Assembly (NCBI GenBank): GCA_964428345.1
Contig: CAYRYD010000014.1
Location: 1 to 64,000 of the forward strand
DNA from: JABDMH01 sp964428345
GTDB lineage: Bacteria > Bacteroidota > Bacteroidia > Chitinophagales > Saprospiraceae
DNA length: 64,000 nucleotides
Direction of reading: 5' to 3'
In this document: positions 17,499 to 26,307 of the stretch, one piece after another
Layout: each line of letters starts with the position of its first letter
Position numbering within the stretch: the first letter of the stretch is position 1
The notes under the pieces: model-generated
The model's database searches: none
Told to the model about the DNA's origin: nothing
Seen by the model: only the letters and a program-made list of their open reading frames with translations
Program-made: the position numbers and the translations under genes

Positions 17499-19835
17499 AT
17501 GAAATCAACGCTACCTCTCCTTTTTGCCATTTTCACGATCCAAACTTTTATTCTGATTGGTTGCGGTCCCCGCTGGACCGAACAGGAAACAAGTGGGATC
17601 CGGATAATACACAATCCGGACGGCCAGACTCTGGGTTATGCACCGGAATCGGGAATAACCATCCTGACCATTGACCGGTTGGCCTTTAAGGATCTCAACA
17701 AAAACGGACAGCTGGACAAGTACGAAGACTGGCGTCTGACCGCCGAAGAACGGGCAGCGGATCTGGCCGGAAAGATGAGCATCGAACAGATAGCCGGTCT
17801 CATGCTTTACAGCGGTCACCAGCGGATACCTGGAGGTGGCTTTGGGCAGGGTGGATCATATGGTGGCAAGCCTTTTACCGAAAGTGGGGCAAAGGCCTCC
17901 GATCTGACCGATCAGCAGATTGAATTTCTCACTGAAGATAACCTCAGGCATGTCCTCATTACTTCAGTGGAGAGTCCGGAGGTGGTTGCGGTCTGGAGCA
18001 ATAATGCCCAGAAACTGGTCGAAGGACTCGGATTGGGGATACCCGTCAATAATAGCAGTGATCCCCGGCACCAGGCCGCATCGGATGAGGAATACGTTTT
18101 GGGAGGAGGTGGTCAAATCTCCCGGTGGCCGGGATCCATTGGTCTGGCAGCTTCCTTTGATCCCGATCTGGTAAGGCGATTTGGACAAATTGCCTCAATC
18201 GAATACCGGGCATTGGGCATCAGCACCGCACTCTCACCCCAGGTAGACCTGGCCACCGACCCCCGGTGGTACCGTTTCAGCGGCACTTTCGGCCCCAGTC
18301 CGGAATTGAGCGCCGATATGGCCAGGGCCTATATCGATGGTTTTCAAACCTCATCTGCAGACCGGATGATCACGGATGGTTGGGGCTATGAGAGTGTCAA
18401 TGCCATGGCCAAACACTGGCCAGGAGGAGGTACTGGCGAGGGAGGCCGCGATGCCCATTATGGATTTGGGAAATTTGCTGTATTCCCGGGAAACAACCTA
18501 AAAACCCACCTGATCCCTTTTATCCGTGGTGCGTTTGATCTGAAGGATGGAACCGGAATGGCTTCAGCGATCATGCCTTATTACACCATTTCCACCGGAC
18601 AGGATCCCGGTGGCGAAAATGTAGGTAATGCTTTCAGCCGGTACTTTATCTCCAGTTTGCTACGCGAACAGTACCGTTTCGATGGGGTGATCTGCACCGA
18701 CTGGGGTGTCACCCGTGCCGATGCAGGGATGGATGTCTTCGGTCGCACACCATGGGGAGTCGAACATCTTACAGAAGCCGAACGGCACTACAAAATCATT
18801 ATGGCGGGATGTGATCAGTTTGGCGGAAACAACGATTCCGGGCCGGTGATTGAAGCCTATCGGCTGGGAGTGAAAGAATTTGGAGAAGAGTTCATGACTC
18901 AGCGTTTCCGGACATCGGCTGTCCGGCTCTTAAAGAATATCTTCCGGGTCGGCCTGTTTGAAAATCCTTACCTCGACGTGGTGAATACAACGCAGGTAGT
19001 AGGTAATCCGGAATTTATGAAAGCAGGGTACGAAGCCCAGTTAAGGTCCGTCGTGCTTTTAAAAAACCATAACCAGGTATTGCCGTTGACTGGTAATAAA
19101 AAAGTGTATATACCGCAGCGGTATGTGCCCGCATCCCGAAATTTTTTCGGGGTGGAGACTCCCGCAAGATGGGAGAACCCGATCCACCAACAACTTGCCT
19201 CCAGGTATTTTGCCATTAGCGACCGGCCCGATGAAGCAGAGGTCGCAATCGTCGTGATCAACAGCCCGGACAATGGCCGGACCGCCGGATACAGAGCAGA
19301 AGACACCCTCCGGGGTGGCAATGGTTTTTTCCCGATTAGCCTTCAGTACGGTCCTTATACCGCCATGGAAGCCAGGGATCCGAGCCTGGCGGGAGATGAC
19401 CGGCCTCATGACATCTTAAACCGCACTTACCGGGGAAAACAGGTGACTGCCACCAATGTTACCGATCTTCAATTGATCCGGGACACCCGGAAGGCCATGA
19501 AGGGAAAACCGGTGATCGTCGTACTCCGCATGCAAAATCCGACGGTTGTGGCCGAATTTGAAAAGGATATCGATGCCCTTCTGGTCAATTTCCAGATCCA
19601 GGACCAGGCCATCCTCGATATCATTTCGGGAGCGGTCGAGCCATCGGGTCTCCTTCCACTCCAAATGCCCGCTGATATGATCACCATAGAAAAACAACTG
19701 GAAGACGTACCATTTGACATGACTCCCTATGTCGACCAGGATAATCATACCTATGATTTTGGATTCGGGATGAACTGGTCTGGCGCTATTCAGGATGAAC
19801 GAACGGTTAGATACACAACAGCAACTCTGAAATAA
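17499..19835 (+). CDS. Glycoside hydrolase family 3 lipoprotein (beta-glucosidase-like)
   Basis: 778 residues. The signal peptide ends in lipobox LIGC (Cys22), so it is probably a membrane-anchored lipoprotein. The N-terminal TIM barrel has the KHWPGGGTGEGG substrate loop, and the catalytic nucleophile is predicted at Asp401 in GVICTDWGV. The C-terminal alpha/beta domain begins near residue 510. An EF-hand-like segment DLNKNGQLDKYED at about 66-78 may bind calcium. The family hydrolyses terminal beta-linked sugars from oligosaccharides or glycosides. It is not part of a SusCD locus in this window. Confidence 0.93.
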   Translation: MKSTLPLLFAIFTIQTFILIGCGPRWTEQETSGIRIIHNPDGQTLGYAPESGITILTIDRLAFKDLNKNGQLDKYEDWRLTAEERAADLAGKMSIEQIAGLMLYSGHQRIPGGGFGQGGSYGGKPFTESGAKASDLTDQQIEFLTEDNLRHVLITSVESPEVVAVWSNNAQKLVEGLGLGIPVNNSSDPRHQAASDEEYVLGGGGQISRWPGSIGLAASFDPDLVRRFGQIASIEYRALGISTALSPQVDLATDPRWYRFSGTFGPSPELSADMARAYIDGFQTSSADRMITDGWGYESVNAMAKHWPGGGTGEGGRDAHYGFGKFAVFPGNNLKTHLIPFIRGAFDLKDGTGMASAIMPYYTISTGQDPGGENVGNAFSRYFISSLLREQYRFDGVICTDWGVTRADAGMDVFGRTPWGVEHLTEAERHYKIIMAGCDQFGGNNDSGPVIEAYRLGVKEFGEEFMTQRFRTSAVRLLKNIFRVGLFENPYLDVVNTTQVVGNPEFMKAGYEAQLRSVVLLKNHNQVLPLTGNKKVYIPQRYVPASRNFFGVETPARWENPIHQQLASRYFAISDRPDEAEVAIVVINSPDNGRTAGYRAEDTLRGGNGFFPISLQYGPYTAMEARDPSLAGDDRPHDILNRTYRGKQVTATNVTDLQLIRDTRKAMKGKPVIVVLRMQNPTVVAEFEKDIDALLVNFQIQDQAILDIISGAVEPSGLLPLQMPADMITIEKQLEDVPFDMTPYVDQDNHTYDFGFGMNWSGAIQDERTVRYTTATLK

Positions 19836-20046
19836 ACATTGGATTTCTTTCTTCGTTATTACACCGGCCTGACATTTTTGCGATAAACTGTAAAAACAAA
19901 AAAGGCCGAAAATCCTTTCTTCATGTGATGGTTGTTCTGGCAGGGATTGCCCTAAAAAGCCTTGTATCGGGGACGATTATCTTGAATATGGCGTCTCAAC
20001 TGTCATCCAGGCTAATGCAACTGCAACGGGGATCAGGCTTTCCCGT

Positions 20047-20454
20047 TTAACTCCACGGATTGTACGAGCCAAAACTCCAGATATAACCTTCCGGATCGCG
20101 ACAGGAGTAATCTTTGCCGCCGTAACTCTGTTCAGACAGTGGGATAACGATATCTGCGCCAGCTTGACTGGCCTTTTCAAAATGCCGGTCGATATCCTTC
20201 ACAACGATATAAGCCGTCATAGTCTGCCGGCCTTCAGTGTCATCGGGATGGATCATATATCGACTGAACGGACGTTCAAATTCCGTCGATCCGAGCATGA
20301 TCATGCCATTGCCGTTGGTCAGTTCGGCATGAATAATCCGGCCATTGCTATCATCATAAACGGCTTTTTTCTCAAAGCCAAAGGCCAGGCACAAAAAGTC
20401 GATGGCCTTTGCCACATCGTGATAGCGCAAGGTGGGTATAATGGTTGCTGTCAT
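20047..20454 (-). CDS. VOC-family (glyoxalase/bleomycin-resistance fold) protein
   Basis: 135 residues starting TIIPTLRYHDVAKAIDFL, the signature of a common PhnB/glyoxalase-like subfamily, and ending DPEGYIWSFGSYNPW. Two beta-alpha-beta-beta-beta units are visible. Members bind a metal and act on varied small molecules; none can be assigned here. It is divergent from the sdpR-sdpI pair 177 bases away. Confidence 0.85.
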   Translation of the reverse strand: MTATIIPTLRYHDVAKAIDFLCLAFGFEKKAVYDDSNGRIIHAELTNGNGMIMLGSTEFERPFSRYMIHPDDTEGRQTMTAYIVVKDIDRHFEKASQAGADIVIPLSEQSYGGKDYSCRDPEGYIWSFGSYNPWS

Positions 20455-20631
20455 AGTATAGTATTTCAGATTCTAGAAATTAATTCGAAGTTAATTCATT
20501 CCGACCTACCGGACTTAAAAGAGCTGGTGTGACAGTCTGCAAGCAGTGGGTGGTCCGGTTCCGGTAAAAATTCCTTACAAACCCTTGCAAATTTCAATAT
20601 TTAATTAGACATTTGTATAAATATATAATTA

Positions 20632-20907
20632 ATGCCTGGCATCTTCAAAGCGTTAAGTGATCCAACAAGGAGAAAAATACTTGAACTTCTGAAGCAGAAC
20701 GATCTGACAGCGGGCGAGATCGCCGACGCTTTTGATATCAGCAGGCCGAGCATCTCCCATCATCTGGAGATATTGAGAAATGCTGACCTGGTAACCAGTG
20801 ACAGGAAAGGGCAGTTTATATATTATTCGTTAAACACCACCATTCTGGAAGACATTATTCAATGGCTGATAACTCTCAAAACAAATGAAAAAGGGAAATC
20901 GACTTGA
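20632..20907 (+). CDS. sdpR: ArsR-family autorepressor, SdpR-like
   Basis: 91-residue winged-helix regulator. The start MPGIFKALSDPTRRKILELL, the recognition helix region SRPSISHHLEIL and the wing GQFIYYSLN are typical of SdpR. It lacks metal-binding cysteines. In Bacillus, SdpR represses its own operon and is sequestered at the membrane by SdpI when the SdpC toxin binds. Here the gene overlaps the SdpI-like gene by 23 bases, so the two are cotranscribed and translationally coupled. It presumably represses its own promoter. Confidence 0.9.
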   Translation: MPGIFKALSDPTRRKILELLKQNDLTAGEIADAFDISRPSISHHLEILRNADLVTSDRKGQFIYYSLNTTILEDIIQWLITLKTNEKGKST

Positions 20908-21538
20908 AACACTGATAGAATCATCGCTCATATTATTGACCCTTATTCCTTTCATCTACTTGTTGGCGATCTGGAAAAGCCTGCCCGAGAAAGTGCCCAT
21001 GCACTGGAATATCCGGGGGGAAATTGATCGCTGGGGCAACAAACAGGAGCTCATTTTGATTCCAGTTCTCTTACCATTATTGACTTACATAATCCTGAGC
21101 CTGGTTCCTCTGATCGATCCAAAGAAGAATATCAGAAAAATGGGTAACAAATACCTGCAGTTAAAATTCTACCTGACCGCTTTCATGTCCGGGTTAGCCA
21201 TTTATATCCTTTACTTGGCAAAGACCACAGCTACGGGCAATTTTAATTTGCTCTTTCCTATGATCGGATTGCTGATCATGGTCCTTGGCAATTATTTTAA
21301 GACCATTAAGCCCAATTATTTTATTGGCATCCGAACTCCTTGGACGCTGGAACATGAAAGTGTGTGGAAAGACACTCATGATCTGGGTGGTAAACTTTGG
21401 TTTACCGGAGGGATCCTGATTATTTTTCTAAGTTTTGTACTCAAACGAACCCATTTTATGCCCGTTTTTCTTATTATCCTGGCCGTCATTACGCTGATGC
21501 CAGTCATCTATTCCTATTATCAAGCCCGTCGTCTTTAG
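20885..21538 (+). CDS. sdpI: SdpI-family membrane protein
   Basis: 217 residues with about six membrane helices. The N-terminal DUF1648 part carries the motif PMHWNIRGEIDRWG, and the C-terminal SdpI part carries NYFIGIRTPWTLEHESVWKDTH. In Bacillus the homologue gives immunity to the SdpC toxin and senses it. The partner sdpR overlaps upstream, but no SdpC-like toxin gene is visible nearby. Many such pairs are orphan and may respond to envelope-active compounds instead. Confidence 0.9.
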   Translation: MKKGNRLETLIESSLILLTLIPFIYLLAIWKSLPEKVPMHWNIRGEIDRWGNKQELILIPVLLPLLTYIILSLVPLIDPKKNIRKMGNKYLQLKFYLTAFMSGLAIYILYLAKTTATGNFNLLFPMIGLLIMVLGNYFKTIKPNYFIGIRTPWTLEHESVWKDTHDLGGKLWFTGGILIIFLSFVLKRTHFMPVFLIILAVITLMPVIYSYYQARRL

Positions 21539-21546
21539 GGAAGTTG

Positions 21547-21672
21547 TTGAGATACTCGCCTCGCTGATTCAATGAAGAATAAAAATTCCTTTGACAATAT
21601 GTATCAGCCATTCACGTGCTCCTGGCAGGCTCAGTGAGGTCGAGCAACCCATAAATTTGCCCGATATCTCAA
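21547..21672. repeat. Nested imperfect inverted repeat
   Basis: Outer arms TTGAGATA (21547-21554) and TATCTCAA (21665-21672) enclose inner arms CTCGCCTCGCTGA (21555-21567) and TCAGTGAGGTCGAG (21631-21644). The structure follows the stop of sdpI. It could be a terminator-like leader structure or a decayed small mobile element. No gene is seen in this gap. Confidence 0.3.
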
Positions 21673-21782
21673 TCGAACCCAGATGATATTGGTCAGTATC
21701 AGGCCTCTCTCCACCCGTAGTGTTTATATTTGGCAGATTAGGTGAAGGATCTCTTAATGTTCAAAAAATTTGGCACTCTTCT

Positions 21783-22811
21783 ATGAATGATCAGGGTAGT
21801 ATGCATCGCTGGAAAATCAGTCAGTTTTTGATCTGGCTCACCGGATTTCTGACTTTCGTGAGTCTCTGGATCAAACCGGAAATCGGATTGATTATCTTCT
21901 GGGATGTCGTGATTCCTTTGGCTCCTCTGATCATGGTCCTGGCGCCTGGTGTCTGGCGAAATGTATGCCCGCTGTCCTCTGTATCCCTGCTCAGCCTTCA
22001 TGTTGGAATTTCCAGGAGGAAAAGACTATCCCGAACGGTGCAGGCACGGCTAGCGGTCACCGGCACACTCCTGTTTTTGCTGATCATCCCATTGAGACAT
22101 CTTATTTTCAATAGCAGTGGTTCCGCTACCGCAATCCTGCTCCTGGGTATTTCAACTGTCGCTTTTATCTGTGGATTATTTTTTGACTGGAAGAGTGCCT
22201 GGTGTGCCGGGCTATGTCCCGTGCACCCGGTAGAAAAATTATACGGATCCAGGAGCGTTCATTCTTATCCAAATGCTCATTGTCACAACTGCTACAACTG
22301 CTCGGTACCATGTCCAGACTCAACCGTTGATTTTTTCAACGATCAAAAAAAGGCGACCAAAACAAATCAAATAAGCCAGCTGATTTTTTGCGGTGGTTTT
22401 CCGGGATACATTTGGGGATGGTTTCAGATACCGGATTTAAAGGGCATTTACAGCACCAGTGATCTGATTCAGTTATACCTGCCTCCTGTCACTGGATTTT
22501 TGATTTCTCTGACAGTTTTTATTCTAATGAAACGGTTGATGCCCAGGCACCACGAACATCGACTCATCTATGGCTATATTGCACTTGCCATTTCCACCTA
22601 TTACTGGCATCGCATTCCTGCCCTATTGGGTTTTGGACTATACCCCGGTGACGGAATGCTGGTCAATCTCACCGGTTGGTTACCTCACTACATACCTACA
22701 TTAATGGTTATTTTTTCAACCCTGTTTTTCTTTTGGTGGTTTTTGATCCGGTCGCAGGATCTCAAACCATGGCTGATCCGGCCACCCTATTTCAAAGACC
22801 GGAAACTATAA
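21783..22811 (+). CDS. Membrane protein with a ferredoxin-type 4Fe-4S motif
   Basis: 342 residues from the ATG at 21783; an in-frame GTG 63 bases upstream is less likely. About eight membrane helices are predicted. Cys62 (RNVCPLS), Cys141 and Cys145 (WCAGLCPVHPVEKLYG) and the run Cys167, 170, 173, 177 (CxxCxxCxxxCP) are striking; the last is a classical [4Fe-4S] motif. The pattern of membrane helices plus a C-x3-CP loop resembles NapH/NosR/CcoG-type electron-transfer proteins, but only one classical cluster motif is present. Function is not assigned; electron transfer across or along the membrane is inference. Confidence 0.75.
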   Translation: MNDQGSMHRWKISQFLIWLTGFLTFVSLWIKPEIGLIIFWDVVIPLAPLIMVLAPGVWRNVCPLSSVSLLSLHVGISRRKRLSRTVQARLAVTGTLLFLLIIPLRHLIFNSSGSATAILLLGISTVAFICGLFFDWKSAWCAGLCPVHPVEKLYGSRSVHSYPNAHCHNCYNCSVPCPDSTVDFFNDQKKATKTNQISQLIFCGGFPGYIWGWFQIPDLKGIYSTSDLIQLYLPPVTGFLISLTVFILMKRLMPRHHEHRLIYGYIALAISTYYWHRIPALLGFGLYPGDGMLVNLTGWLPHYIPTLMVIFSTLFFFWWFLIRSQDLKPWLIRPPYFKDRKL

Positions 22812-22833
22812 GATCTGGCCGGGTTCCAAATCA

Positions 22834-23964
22834 TTAATACACGGCCCCAGATTCCACTCTTCTCTTAAATTCCAGCAACAGCGAAAAAATATGGGAAAAG
22901 GAGGTATTTTCCGTATCGCCGACGTTGGTCAGGGCATAGTCTATCCGCAACCGGCTGATGTGCAGACCGATACCGAAATGGGGCTGGACAATGGTGTTTT
23001 TGACATCCGGATTGAGATCGTCGGCTACCCGTTGGATATTACCCATTCCGGCCCGGATAAACAGTTTATCATTGAATCCGTATTCCGCCCCGACGCGTGG
23101 ATCCATACTGGTGAATGAAGAGCTAAGCAGGGTATTACGCTGCCCATCAAAGGTAAACTGGAGATCCAGTGCTATCAGCAGGCTGTTTTTTTGACCAACC
23201 GGAGCCTCATAGCCAAAGGAGGTAATCAGGCTGGGCGCTGTCAATTCGGTACTGTTCTTCGGTACCAGATTATTGGTCTCCTGCAGAATCCGCTTCTCTT
23301 CTTCGGTAAAGCTGAATGACCAGGCATTGAAGGTGGTGGTGATATCCCGGCCCATCACTCCGATATGCCAGCGATCGGTATGTTTCTGTAAACCGACATC
23401 CAGACCAAATCCCCAGGCATTGGCAAAAGGTCCGATCCGGCGGTTGATGACCTTTACACTGCCACCGATGTCCCATTTGGACTGTCCCAACTGCCGTCCG
23501 TAAGAAAGAAAGATACCATAATCGGCAGCCGAAAAGGAAGAAATATTGTCATAGTTGATGCTACCGTCGGGATCAAACAAATTGATGGTATTGGGAATAT
23601 TGTCGATACCCATTCTCACCACCGACAATGCACCATAAGCTCTCTTCTCCTGGTTAAATTCTTTGGCAACGCCGATGAAGTCATAATTGATCACGCCGGC
23701 AAACCATTCGGCATGCATTGCCGAAACACTGAGTGGTGCACTGCTCCGGGCCAATCCTGCCGGATTCCACTGGGTAGAAAACACGCCGGCAGTAGTAGCA
23801 CCAACGGCTCCCCCCATCCCGTGCGCTCTGCCTCCTACACCGATACTCAGGAAGTTGTTGCTGTATTTACGAAATTCTCCCTGGGCCTTACCGGTCTGAA
23901 ACCACCCCAGAGTCACAGCTGAAATAAGAATCCAGATTAAATAACGGGTACATCTTCCTTTCAT
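22834..23964 (-). CDS. PorV/PorQ-family outer-membrane beta-barrel protein
   Basis: 376 residues with a cleavable signal peptide ending near GKAQ. The mature N-terminus LSIGVGGRAHGMGGA followed by STQWNPAGLAR is the hallmark of the PorV/PorQ (UPF0164, FadL-like) family, and the remainder alternates as a beta barrel. PorV proteins shuttle cargo of the type IX secretion system at the outer membrane; several paralogues with unclear roles occur in Bacteroidota. No other type IX gene is nearby, so assignment to PorV proper is not made. Confidence 0.82.
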   Translation of the reverse strand: MKGRCTRYLIWILISAVTLGWFQTGKAQGEFRKYSNNFLSIGVGGRAHGMGGAVGATTAGVFSTQWNPAGLARSSAPLSVSAMHAEWFAGVINYDFIGVAKEFNQEKRAYGALSVVRMGIDNIPNTINLFDPDGSINYDNISSFSAADYGIFLSYGRQLGQSKWDIGGSVKVINRRIGPFANAWGFGLDVGLQKHTDRWHIGVMGRDITTTFNAWSFSFTEEEKRILQETNNLVPKNSTELTAPSLITSFGYEAPVGQKNSLLIALDLQFTFDGQRNTLLSSSFTSMDPRVGAEYGFNDKLFIRAGMGNIQRVADDLNPDVKNTIVQPHFGIGLHISRLRIDYALTNVGDTENTSFSHIFSLLLEFKRRVESGAVY

Positions 23965-24219
23965 GCCCTTTAAAACGACTAAGGTAAGGAATTAGTCTTG
24001 TTCGGGCATGAGATCCATCTGATGCGGCAGGTTCTACCTTCAGATCCGGAGATATCACAGCAGCAGATCCAAACCATCCGAAAGGGTCTGGGCCGGTGTT
24101 AAGAAACCGCTATCGTGCTATCTTTTAACGTATTGGTAATACACAGCATAATCATTCTGCCGTCTTTACTTGAAAATCAGCACCCCACCCTGACAATTGC
24201 GAACAAAAAATCAGTCAAC

Positions 24220-24804
24220 ATGAAAAATATAATGGCATTGAGTCTTCTATTATGCATGACCCTGACCGCGAATGCCCAATTTTCCATTCGGCCTCAGCTT
24301 GGTTACAATTCTTCAACGATTACCAAAAGGTTTAAAGATCAGACCTTTGGCAACGAAGCCGGATTTCAGTTTGGGGTCGATCTACAGATCGGTAACAAAT
24401 TTTATGTTCAGCCGGGTATCCTGTGGGAATCAGCCAACAATGAACTCCGGGATATGATCAACGGAAATAACAATTCTTTTCAGGTCAACCGGGTAAGAGT
24501 ACCGCTGATGTTTGGCTATAAATTAATTGGTCAGGATGCCGGAGGGCTGATTGATGCCCGGATTTTTACCGGCCCGAATGCTTCCTTTGTGATCGATAAA
24601 GACCTGAAGCAACATTCTCTGATCAATAAGGATGATTTCAAAAATGCCGTCTATGGCTGGAATATCGGAGCGGGTTTTGATATTGCCATCTTTTTTGTGG
24701 ATTTGGGGTATTCCTTCGGTTTGAGTGAGGTCTTCGACCAGGCTGCATCGGATGCCCGAAACAATCTTTTTTATGTCAATGCGGGATTAAGGATAGGTTT
24801 TTAG
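24220..24804 (+). CDS. Outer-membrane beta-barrel protein, first copy of a tandem pair
   Basis: 194 residues from the ATG at 24220; the frame is open upstream from a GTG at 24115, but the signal peptide MKNIMALSLLLCMTLTANAQ fixes the start. The mature protein is a small porin-like barrel (OMP_b-brl_2 type) ending in FYVNAGLRIGF, with the terminal Phe expected for Bam insertion. It is clearly paralogous to the next gene along its whole length. Substrate or role is unknown. Confidence 0.87.
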   Translation: MKNIMALSLLLCMTLTANAQFSIRPQLGYNSSTITKRFKDQTFGNEAGFQFGVDLQIGNKFYVQPGILWESANNELRDMINGNNNSFQVNRVRVPLMFGYKLIGQDAGGLIDARIFTGPNASFVIDKDLKQHSLINKDDFKNAVYGWNIGAGFDIAIFFVDLGYSFGLSEVFDQAASDARNNLFYVNAGLRIGF

Positions 24805-24896
24805 GACGGGTCCGGTGACAACACAGGCCGGAATCCCATCGAACATAATGGGAGACCGGTTTGTTAATCTTTATGAATCAGTAAAAAACCAACATC

Positions 24897-25484
24897 ATGA
24901 GAACGACGATCCTGTCCCTTTGTTTCTTGCTGACCACTGTCCTGCCGGCAATGGCGCAATTTTCAATAAGACCCCAGATTGGTTATAATTCTTCGAATAT
25001 CAGCCGGGATTTTGACGATCTCAGCTTTGGTAATGATGACGGATTTCAATTTGGAGTTGACCTACAGTTTGGAGAACGGTTCTATTTTCAACCCGGTATT
25101 TTCTGGGAATCTGCCAATAACGAATTAAGGGACATTGTAGATGGAAATAATAGTTCATTCAGGATCAACCGGGTCAGGGTTCCGGCTTTGATCGGCTATA
25201 AATTTATTGGCCCTGAGTCCGGAGGTCTGTTTAATTTCCGGGTCTTTACCGGGCCCAATGCTTCCTTTGCCATCAACAAGGACATCAAACAAACAGCACT
25301 TATCAGTAAAAATGATTTTAAGGATGCTGTATTTGGATGGAATGTCGGTGCTGGTCTCGACATCACCATCGTATTTATCGACCTGGGTTATTCATTTGGT
25401 CTCAGCGAAGTCTTTGATAATGTATCTTCCAGTGCCAGGAATAATTTATTCTATGTAAACGGCGGACTACGGCTGGGGTTCTGA
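24897..25484 (+). CDS. Outer-membrane beta-barrel protein, second copy of a tandem pair
   Basis: 195 residues with signal peptide ending LPAMAQ and a mature start FSIRPQIGYNSS nearly identical to the upstream copy. Shared blocks include GFQFGVDLQ, WESANNELRD, FTGPNASF and DLGYSFGLSEVFD. It ends RLGF. The 92-base spacing and full-length similarity show a tandem duplication. The gene is convergent with trpA and only 40 bases from it. Confidence 0.88.
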   Translation: MRTTILSLCFLLTTVLPAMAQFSIRPQIGYNSSNISRDFDDLSFGNDDGFQFGVDLQFGERFYFQPGIFWESANNELRDIVDGNNSSFRINRVRVPALIGYKFIGPESGGLFNFRVFTGPNASFAINKDIKQTALISKNDFKDAVFGWNVGAGLDITIVFIDLGYSFGLSEVFDNVSSSARNNLFYVNGGLRLGF

Positions 25485-25524
25485 TTATAAATGTATTAAC
25501 GTATTCGCGACAGGCTGGATAAAT

Positions 25525-26307
25525 TCAGACCGGCCCTCTTAACTGTTGAATAAAAGTCTGCACTGATTCCTCCAAGCCGTTGCTGGATGCACCGAGGTGT
25601 TTTATAAAGGCACTACCCACTATAGCTCCATTAGCGTATTTACACGCCTGATGGAAGGTATCGTAATTAGAAATTCCAAATCCGATCAGGCGAGGATTTT
25701 TTAACTGCATGGATTTAATACGGTCAAAATAAGCCAGTTGATGATCGGTGATACCTGATTTAGCTCCGGTGATGGAAGCACTGGAAACCATGTAAACAAA
25801 ACCCCGGGTAAGATCATCAATTTTTCGAACTCTTTGTTCAGCGGTTTGAGGGGTAATCAGGAAGATCATGTACAATCCGGATCGTTCGATCTTTTCCTTT
25901 AATTCTTCTTCATATATATCGACCGGTAAATCCGGAATAATCAACCCATCGATACCCACCCGCTGACAGGCTGATAAAAACCGGTCTACCCCGTATTGCA
26001 TCATCTGATTTAAATAACCCATAAACAAAAGTGGGATGCGGGTCTTTTGCCGGATATCCGCAAGCTGATCGAATAACACATCCAGGGTCATTCCATTTTT
26101 CAGTGCAACACTTCCGCTGTGCTGGATCGTTGGGCCATCGGCCATCGGATCGGAATACGGCATCCCGATTTCAATAATGTCCACCCCGGCGCGATCGAGC
26201 GATAAAATAATCCGGGTGGTATCTTCCAATTGCGGGTATCCTGCGGTAAAATAGATATTCAGGATTCCTTCTGATCTTTCCTTGAATAACTGATCAATTC
26301 TGTTCAC
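25525..26307 (-). CDS. trpA: Tryptophan synthase alpha subunit
   Basis: 260 residues. It cleaves indole-3-glycerol phosphate to indole and glyceraldehyde 3-phosphate, passing indole to TrpB. The catalytic Glu and Asp are in DIIEIGMPYSDPMADGP, and the phosphate loop is near GFGISNYDTF. The start is GTG at 26307, forming a GTGA overlap with the trpB stop, so translation is coupled. It is the last gene of the operon. Confidence 0.96.
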   Translation of the reverse strand: MNRIDQLFKERSEGILNIYFTAGYPQLEDTTRIILSLDRAGVDIIEIGMPYSDPMADGPTIQHSGSVALKNGMTLDVLFDQLADIRQKTRIPLLFMGYLNQMMQYGVDRFLSACQRVGIDGLIIPDLPVDIYEEELKEKIERSGLYMIFLITPQTAEQRVRKIDDLTRGFVYMVSSASITGAKSGITDHQLAYFDRIKSMQLKNPRLIGFGISNYDTFHQACKYANGAIVGSAFIKHLGASSNGLEESVQTFIQQLRGPV

